A DNA stretch of 9,989 nucleotides from Thalassospiraceae bacterium. Its GTDB lineage: Bacteria > Pseudomonadota > Alphaproteobacteria > Rhodospirillales > Magnetovibrionaceae. Where the stretch lies: assembly GCA_030638205.1 (NCBI GenBank), contig DAOWFB010000115.1, forward strand, positions 1-9,989. Direction: 5' to 3'. The position numbers and the translations under genes were made by a program. Every line of letters begins with the position of its first letter. Position 1 is the first letter of the stretch. Positions 6,361 through 9,989 of this stretch are shown in pieces. The notes under the pieces were generated by a model. The model was not told the origin of the DNA, did no database searches, and saw nothing but the letters and a program-made list of their open reading frames with translations.

Positions 6361-6380
6361 TAATCGGCCATCTAATCGGC
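6361..6380 (-). repeat. Short direct repeat across the proC stop / csaA start junction
   Basis: TAATCGGC on the plus strand is present at 6361-6368 and 6373-6380 (12-bp period). On the coding strand this makes GCC GAT TAG ATG GCC GAT TAATG: the last codons of proC are repeated, its TAG is followed at once by ATG, and the second copy ends in TAATG, whose ATG is the csaA start. It resembles the duplication at the petR stop and may serve termination-reinitiation. Confidence 0.7.
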
Positions 6381-7184
6381 AAGTTCGCGTGAACGCTTGG
6401 TCGCGGCATCGACTGCCTTGACCATTAGGTCTTTCATCCCACCATCGGCCATTAATATTTTTAATGCGGCTTCGGTTGTGCCCCCGGGTGAAGTTACATT
6501 TTGGCGCAACGACTTTGCAGTTTCGTTTGAACGGTGCAGCAATTCGCCCGAGCCTGAAATAGTTTCGCGCGCTAGCTTGTCTGATAATTCTACGGAAAGC
6601 CCGGCCATTACCCCAGCATGGGACATGGCTTCCGCCAATAAAAATATATAGGCAGGCCCGCTGCCGGAAACGGCGGTAACCGCATCCATCATGCCTTCGT
6701 TATCAACCCATGCGGCCTCACCAACTGCTTGCAATAAACTTGTTACAGATTTTTTTGCTTGTGGCGTTGTGCTGTTGTTGGCCACCGCAACGGTAATGCC
6801 ACGGCCTATTGCTGCTGGTGTGTTGGGCATGGCACGAACTATGTTGGCATCGCCGCCCAATATTGCTTCCAGCGAAGAAATTGTTTTTCCCGCCATAATC
6901 GAAACAAATGTTGTGTTTGCAGATGTATAAGCCGCATAGGGCGCCAACGTATCGGCTGCGCTTTGCGGTTTGACCGCAAGAAATATAAAGTCTGGTGAAT
7001 ATCCGGCAGGCAGTTCATCGTTCGTTGAAACGGCCTTGATACCAAGTTCTGAAAAAATAACGGCACCGGCATCGGCGTTTGGTTCAACCACGGCTATATC
7101 GCCAACGGGCGTGCCATTTGCAATCCATCCACGGGCAAGCGCACCCCCCATTTTGCCGCATCCGACAAGAAGCAGTTTCGCCAT
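6372..7184 (-). CDS. proC: Pyrroline-5-carboxylate reductase
   Basis: Cytosolic enzyme that reduces 1-pyrroline-5-carboxylate to proline with NAD(P)H, the last step of proline synthesis. The 270-residue product has the N-terminal dinucleotide-binding loop VGCGKMGGALARGW (7-20), FLAVKPQ at 68-74, RAMPNTPAAIGRG at 117-129, and the ProC signature region from AVSGSGPAYIFLLAEAM (171-187) through NVTSPGGTTEAAL (229-241), which form the dimeric substrate pocket. Length and order are normal. The ATG reads at 7184-7182, one base after the ybjN-like stop (TGA-G-ATG), so the two are almost certainly translationally coupled; no separate strong ribosome site is seen. It is followed by csaA 11 bases downstream. 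Confidence 0.96.
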   Translation of the reverse strand: MAKLLLVGCGKMGGALARGWIANGTPVGDIAVVEPNADAGAVIFSELGIKAVSTNDELPAGYSPDFIFLAVKPQSAADTLAPYAAYTSANTTFVSIMAGKTISSLEAILGGDANIVRAMPNTPAAIGRGITVAVANNSTTPQAKKSVTSLLQAVGEAAWVDNEGMMDAVTAVSGSGPAYIFLLAEAMSHAGVMAGLSVELSDKLARETISGSGELLHRSNETAKSLRQNVTSPGGTTEAALKILMADGGMKDLMVKAVDAATKRSRELAD

Positions 7185-7185
7185 C

Positions 7186-7689
7186 TCAGGCTTCGCCTAT
7201 GGTTTCTATCATTGCCGCTTGAACCGCTTCGGTAGCCGGACGTCCACCCCAGATGACATACTGAAAAGCAGGGAAAAATCTTTCGCATTCATAAAGTGCG
7301 GTTTCAACCACGTCTGCCACCTGTTCCGGCGATGGCCCGTCTGAACCTTTTAGTGGTAATGAATGGCGAAACATTGGCATTCCGTCTTCGACCCACACGG
7401 TAAAATGGCCCAGCCATAACTGTTCGTTGATTAATGCCAACAATTCGTAAAGCTGCGCCCGCTTTTCCTTTTGTACCCGCATATCAAACGCGCAGGTAAA
7501 TTGTACTGCGTCTGCTTTTTCGCTCCAGTTTATAAACAGGGAATAGGAACACCATTTGCCGGGCAACTGCACGGTCATTTCCGCATCGCTGGTTCTGTCC
7601 ATGGGCCATTCATAGTGGCTAATGGTGTTTTCGATGGCATCGATAGGATGCCTAAACAAATTATTGGCGGCCCTTAATGTGGACGGCAT
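7186..7689 (-). CDS. YbjN domain-containing protein
   Basis: Protein of 167 residues assigned to the YbjN family, which has a type III secretion chaperone-like alpha/beta fold and no established biochemical activity; E. coli YbjN affects motility and stress phenotypes when its level changes. Features consistent with the family are an N-terminal helix with HPIDAIENTI, a beta-rich centre (WCSYSLFINWSEKADAVQFTCAFD), a helix ELLALINEQLWLGHFTVW, and a C-terminal helix AVQAAMIETIGEA. There is no signal peptide or membrane segment, so it is probably cytosolic. The ATG reads at 7689-7687 with AAGGGA about 9 bases upstream. It is the first gene of the operon with proC and csaA. I recall ybjN-like genes beside proC in other alphaproteobacteria, which supports the call, but the functional link is unknown. 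Confidence 0.8.
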   Translation of the reverse strand: MPSTLRAANNLFRHPIDAIENTISHYEWPMDRTSDAEMTVQLPGKWCSYSLFINWSEKADAVQFTCAFDMRVQKEKRAQLYELLALINEQLWLGHFTVWVEDGMPMFRHSLPLKGSDGPSPEQVADVVETALYECERFFPAFQYVIWGGRPATEAVQAAMIETIGEA

Positions 7690-7961
7690 TAGCTTGGTTC
7701 CCTTAAAGCTGGCTCTACGGGATGCGATATGTTGTGCATTATCCCGTTTCGACTACTAGTTCTAGTGTGCATAAGGAAGGTACGCCCGCAAGGGGACAAG
7801 GCCTTTTAAGATGCTGTTTTTTGTGGATAAACAAGCTAACTGCCGAGTCGCGGTCGCTAAAAAGTAATAAAAATAGCCTTAAATACCCTGTTTTTTGCGG
7901 GTATTTGCCAATTTATATTAAAAATTATGGGCGAATCGGACGATTATTGGGGGTTGGTAGC
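7690..7961. other. 272-bp non-coding gap between ybjN-like gene and ubiK
   Basis: No credible gene is seen on either strand. It must hold the promoter of the ybjN-proC-csaA operon (minus strand), but I cannot place convincing -35/-10 boxes. Visible structures are the hairpin at 7881-7906, an inverted repeat ACTAG-TT-CTAGT at 7755-7766, and the 8-bp palindrome AAGGCCTT at 7799-7806. A small RNA cannot be excluded, but I recognise no known RNA family. Confidence 0.5.
7881..7906 (-). terminator. Candidate terminator hairpin downstream of ubiK
   Basis: AAATACCC (7881-7888) and GGGTATTT (7899-7906) form a perfect 8-bp stem around a 10-base loop. Read on the minus strand it lies 55 bases after the ubiK stop and is followed by AAGGCTATTTTTATTA, a loose U-rich run. 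The stem has only three GC pairs and the U tract is 6 bases away, so it is a weak candidate. It would separate ubiK from the ybjN-proC-csaA operon. Confidence 0.4.
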
Positions 7962-8288
7962 CTATTTCTTGACGGTTTTTTGGCCGGTTTTTTTGGTCGG
8001 TTTCTTAGCTGGTTTTTGGGCTGGTTTTTGGGCTGGTTTTTGGCCGCTCAACTGGGCCTCAAGTTCTTGCAACCTTTTTTCCAGCTTTTCTTGGGCGGCC
8101 CGCGCGTTGGCGGCCACGGCTTTTACCGCCTCAAATTCATCCCGGCTAACAAGGTTTTGCTCAGATAGAAGCTTTTCTAACCGTCGCCGGGCCATGCCTT
8201 CGATGTCGCCCTTTACCCCGGTTACCGCCGAGGCTGCACCATTTGCCATTTTGGCAATGTCGTCGAGAAACCGGTTTGATGTTTGCAT
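7962..8288 (-). CDS. ubiK: UbiK-type accessory factor (BMFP domain) with Lys-rich tail
   Basis: Small helical protein of 108 residues. UbiK (formerly YqiC) works with UbiJ in aerobic ubiquinone biosynthesis; relatives such as BMFP of Brucella form trimers with membrane-fusing activity in vitro. The BMFP core covers about residues 1-80: an amphipathic N-terminal region (NRFLDDIAKMANGAASAV), then GMARRRLEKLLSEQNLVSRDEFE and a coiled coil of Ala/Glu/Leu heptads to about 80. The rest (82-108) is a low-complexity Lys/Pro/Ala tail with three QKPA repeats followed by KKPTKK, encoded by a tandem DNA repeat. The ATG reads at 8288-8286 with AAGGGA about 10 bases upstream. A strong promoter is predicted at 8321-8349, divergent from hldD. 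The basic tail could bind anionic phospholipid or nucleic acid; that is inference. Confidence 0.85.
   Translation of the reverse strand: MQTSNRFLDDIAKMANGAASAVTGVKGDIEGMARRRLEKLLSEQNLVSRDEFEAVKAVAANARAAQEKLEKRLQELEAQLSGQKPAQKPAQKPAKKPTKKTGQKTVKK
8008..8043 (-). repeat. Three perfect 12-bp tandem repeats inside ubiK
   Basis: GCTGGTTTTTGG (plus strand) is repeated three times without change; each unit is four codons, read on the minus strand as QKPA-like steps, so copy changes keep the frame. Less exact copies continue toward 7965 (KKPTKK, KTGQK). Identity at the DNA level points to recent slippage and makes the tail length likely to vary between strains. Confidence 0.9.
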
Positions 8289-8308
8289 GGTTAAAAAATC
8301 CCTTGTTT

Positions 8309-8322
8309 ATATTGTTCAATAT
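8309..8322. promoter_or_regulatory. Perfect 6+2+6 palindrome on the ubiK -10 and start region
   Basis: ATATTG-TT-CAATAT is an inverted repeat with fully complementary 6-bp arms. It overlaps part of the predicted ubiK -10 (8321-8326) and the expected initiation point near 8314, the classic place for a repressor site. No specific regulator can be named. Confidence 0.4.
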
Positions 8323-8349
8323 TATGGGGCTTATGTTCCTCTAGGTCAA
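8321..8349 (-). promoter_or_regulatory. Predicted sigma70-type promoter for ubiK
   Basis: On the minus strand TTGACC (complement of 8344-8349), a 17-base spacer and CATAAT (complement of 8321-8326) match 5 of 6 consensus bases in each box. Initiation near 8314 gives a leader of about 26 bases. The -35 box is part of the left copy of the tandem repeat at 8343-8368. Confidence 0.6.
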
Positions 8350-8368
8350 AGTGTGGAGGTCAAAGTGT
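8343..8368. repeat. Tandem repeat (12-bp identical units, 14-bp period) between ubiK and hldD promoters
   Basis: AGGTCAAAGTGT is found at 8343-8354 and 8357-8368. The pair ends 6 bases before the predicted hldD -35 and its left copy holds the ubiK -35. Two same-orientation copies just upstream of a -35 are a common layout for activator binding (OmpR/PhoB-type factors use direct repeats, though usually at 10-11 bp spacing). Slippage is the alternative. Confidence 0.75.
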
Positions 8369-8374
8369 AGCTGC

Positions 8375-8403
8375 TTGCGGTCATGGGCACCGGGACGTAT
8401 AAA
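8375..8403 (+). promoter_or_regulatory. Predicted sigma70-type promoter for hldD
   Basis: TTGCGG (8375-8380), a 17-base spacer and TATAAA (8398-8403) give a good core promoter, with initiation near 8410 and a leader of about 25 bases before the hldD ATG. The 12-bp direct repeats sit at about -67 to -42 relative to this start. Confidence 0.6.
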
Positions 8404-8434
8404 TGATTATCAAGTAAATCAAAGGGGTTTATCA

Positions 8435-9421
8435 ATGTATGTGGTCACTGGCGGCGCAGGATTTATCGGATCAAACATTGTTGCGGCGCTGGAAAAGCGC
8501 GGCATTACAAAAATTGCAGTGATTGACCGTCTGCGTGATCAGGATAAATGGAAAAATATAGCCAAGCGCGAACTGTTTGACATAGTCCACCCTGATGACA
8601 CCCTAGATTTTCTTGAAGATAATTCCACCAACATCAAGGCGGTATTTCACATGGGGGCAATATCGGCCACCACCGAACGTGATGTTGATTTGATTATTGA
8701 AAACAACTTTCAGCTTTCCCTTGATTTGTGGAAATGGTGCACCGCGCATCAAACCAAATTTATTTATGCATCAAGTGCCGCCACCTATGGCGATGGCGAA
8801 GCCGGTTTTGAAGATGATAATTCAATAAACGCGCTGGCAAAGCTCAAACCATTAAATCCATATGGTTGGAGCAAGCATCTTTTTGACCGCCGGGTCGCGC
8901 GCATGATTGATAGTGGCGACGCCCATCCACCACAATGGGTTGGTTTGAAATTTTTTAATGTTTATGGGCCAAATGAATATCACAAAGGTCCAATGCGTTC
9001 GGTTGTTAACAAACTTTACCCCGATGCGCTGGCCGGCATCGATGCAACATTGTTTAAATCTCATCACCCTGATTATTCAGATGGCGGGCAGATGCGCGAC
9101 TTCATATATATTGACGACTGCATCGATGTAATGATGTGGATGCTAGACAATGAAAATGTTTCAGGGATATTTAATTGCGGCACCGGCAAGGCACGATCTT
9201 TCCGCGATTTGGCAGTTTCGGTTTTTGAAGCCCTTGGCAAAAAACCAAAAATAAAATTTATTGCTACGCCTAAGGATATTCGTGACAAATACCAATATTT
9301 TACTCAAGCCAATACGCTCAATCTGCGAGCCGCGGGCTATAAAAAAGAATTCACCGAACTAGAAGACGGTATTAAATCTTATGTGAGCGATTTTCTTAAA
9401 TCCGATGATATTTATCGTTAA
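8435..9421 (+). CDS. hldD: ADP-L-glycero-D-manno-heptose 6-epimerase
   Basis: Extended short-chain dehydrogenase/reductase that inverts C6 of ADP-D-glycero-D-manno-heptose to ADP-L-glycero-D-manno-heptose, the donor for the LPS inner core. The 328-residue product has the NADP-binding GGAGFIGSN at 6-14, FHMGAISATTE at 71-81, the catalytic Y143 and K147 in NPYGWSKHLFD, and FFNVYGPNEYHKGPM at 173-187, where K184 matches the second catalytic lysine of E. coli HldD. RDFIYIDDC further on is also typical. The frame stays open upstream to about 8351, but the ATG at 8435 is chosen because AAGGGG lies 7 bases before it, the predicted promoter starts downstream of 8403, and the Rossmann loop then sits at the correct N-terminal position. 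Other heptose genes (gmhA, hldE, gmhB) are not in the window. Confidence 0.94.
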   Translation: MYVVTGGAGFIGSNIVAALEKRGITKIAVIDRLRDQDKWKNIAKRELFDIVHPDDTLDFLEDNSTNIKAVFHMGAISATTERDVDLIIENNFQLSLDLWKWCTAHQTKFIYASSAATYGDGEAGFEDDNSINALAKLKPLNPYGWSKHLFDRRVARMIDSGDAHPPQWVGLKFFNVYGPNEYHKGPMRSVVNKLYPDALAGIDATLFKSHHPDYSDGGQMRDFIYIDDCIDVMMWMLDNENVSGIFNCGTGKARSFRDLAVSVFEALGKKPKIKFIATPKDIRDKYQYFTQANTLNLRAAGYKKEFTELEDGIKSYVSDFLKSDDIYR

Positions 9422-9432
9422 TAGCCTTATGG

Positions 9433-9466
9433 TTTTTTTTGGTAGTTTTTTTGCCCGCAGTTTTTT
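9433..9466 (+). other. Three T-tracts in the hldD-lgt gap
   Basis: The 61-bp gap holds runs of 8, 7 and 6 thymines (9433-9440, 9446-9452, 9461-9466). There is no convincing GC-rich stem before them, so an intrinsic terminator is not supported, although they could promote termination, give a bend, or contain a weak promoter for lgt. Confidence 0.3.
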
Positions 9467-9482
9467 CTGAAAGCCCTATTGC

Positions 9483-9989
9483 ATGACTTTTGCTTTTGCA
9501 TTCCCAAACATCGACCCCATTATATTTGAAGTTGGCCCATTGGCCGTGCGTTGGTATTCGCTCGCCTATATTGCCGGGCTGCTAATGGGTTGGCGCTACA
9601 TGGTGTGGATGGTGGAAAAACCCCCATCGTCCGCCAAACGTGACGACGTTGATGATTTTTTGGTTTGGGCAATTTTCGCCGTTATTTTGGGCGGGCGCAT
9701 TGGCTATGTGCTTTTTTATAATTTTGATTATTACATGGCCAATCCATCGCAAATATTAAAAGTATGGCAAGGCGGAATGTCGTTTCATGGCGGTGTGCTT
9801 GGCGTAGCGGCTGCAACGGCTTGGTTTTGCCGAGCTCGTAAAATAGATGCCTTGCGTTTTTTCGATATGGTTGCGGTCGCCGCTCCCATCGGATTGTTAT
9901 TTGGGCGCATTGCGAATTTTATAAATGCAGAATTATATGGCCGCCCCACGGAAGTTTCATGGGGGATGGTTTTCCCCGGTGCCGGAAAC
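9483..9989 (+). CDS. lgt: Prolipoprotein diacylglyceryl transferase, 5' part only
   Basis: Inner-membrane enzyme that moves the diacylglyceryl group of phosphatidylglycerol to the lipobox cysteine of prolipoproteins, the first step of lipoprotein maturation. The window holds 169 codons; the family is about 260-290 residues, so roughly the last third is outside. Visible motifs are VRWYSLAYIAGLLMGW near 22-37, ILGGRIGYVLFYN at about 68-80, GGMSFHGGVLG containing H102 (matching E. coli H103), and LLFGRIANFINAELYGR at about 137-153, with R142 matching the essential R143, the core of the Lgt signature. Hydrophobic segments fit a multi-pass protein. The ATG at 9483 gives the normal N-terminus (FPNIDPIIFEVGP) but has only a weak ribosome site. 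It follows hldD by 61 bases. Its lipid donor is made from the pathway of PgsA, encoded at the other end of the window. Confidence 0.95.
   Translation, partial: MTFAFAFPNIDPIIFEVGPLAVRWYSLAYIAGLLMGWRYMVWMVEKPPSSAKRDDVDDFLVWAIFAVILGGRIGYVLFYNFDYYMANPSQILKVWQGGMSFHGGVLGVAAATAWFCRARKIDALRFFDMVAVAAPIGLLFGRIANFINAELYGRPTEVSWGMVFPGAGN

Noticed and set aside
7722..8168. Long open frame on the plus strand across the ubiK region
   Set aside because: It overlaps ubiK antisense, owes its length to the T-rich complement of the Lys tail repeats, gives a Phe/Leu/Gly/Trp low-complexity product and has no credible ribosome site.
9433..9466. T-tracts after hldD as an intrinsic terminator or remnant of a Lys-rich coding tail on the minus strand
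   Set aside because: No GC-rich stem precedes them, and the minus-strand frames are short, interrupted by stops and lack a start codon.

Overview
This window reads as chromosomal housekeeping DNA from an AT-leaning (roughly mid-40s % GC, judged by eye) Gram-negative bacterium, most likely an alphaproteobacterium. The grounds are an LPS heptose gene (hldD) and a lipoprotein-modification gene (lgt), a MarR/OmpR regulator pair resembling PetP/PetR of Rhodobacter, the pgsA-moaD-moaE grouping, and a UbiK/YbjN/ProC neighbourhood. All were recognised from memory of protein families, without database searches. Genus cannot be assigned. I see no mobile element, phage gene, CRISPR array, tRNA or rRNA.

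Layout. Positions 9-2297 (+): pgsA (phosphatidylglycerolphosphate synthase), moaD and moaE (the two subunits of molybdopterin synthase), and a LOG-family nucleotide phosphoribohydrolase-like protein. Positions 2310-3212 (-): ilvE, convergent with the LOG gene. A 150-bp divergent control region then separates ilvE from a regulatory operon at 3363-6012 (+): a MarR regulator (petP-like), an OmpR-type response regulator (petR-like) and an EnvZ-like membrane histidine kinase. Positions 6019-7689 (-): a tight operon transcribed ybjN-like, proC, csaA. After a 272-bp non-coding stretch comes ubiK at 7962-8288 (-). A second divergent control region follows, then hldD at 8435-9421 (+) and the first 169 codons of lgt, which runs off the right edge.

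How the genes work together. Most are unrelated core functions: phospholipid synthesis, molybdenum cofactor, branched-chain amino acids, proline, ubiquinone assembly, LPS core and lipoprotein lipidation. The envelope is a loose theme (pgsA, hldD, lgt, the sensor kinase). The regulatory operon looks like a self-contained unit in which the kinase phosphorylates the PetR-like regulator while the MarR protein probably acts at the ilvE/petP divergent promoter.

I did not find an obviously undescribed system. The items most worth a second look are non-coding. They are: (i) a 16-bp near-perfect palindrome overlapping a good ilvE promoter and a possible petP promoter; (ii) a 14-bp-period tandem repeat between back-to-back ubiK and hldD promoters, beside a perfect 6+2+6 palindrome on the ubiK -10; (iii) short direct duplications at two gene junctions (petR/kinase and proC/csaA) that each place a stop codon directly before an ATG and create a mini-ORF; (iv) an in-frame 12-bp repeat encoding a Lys/Pro/Ala tail on UbiK.
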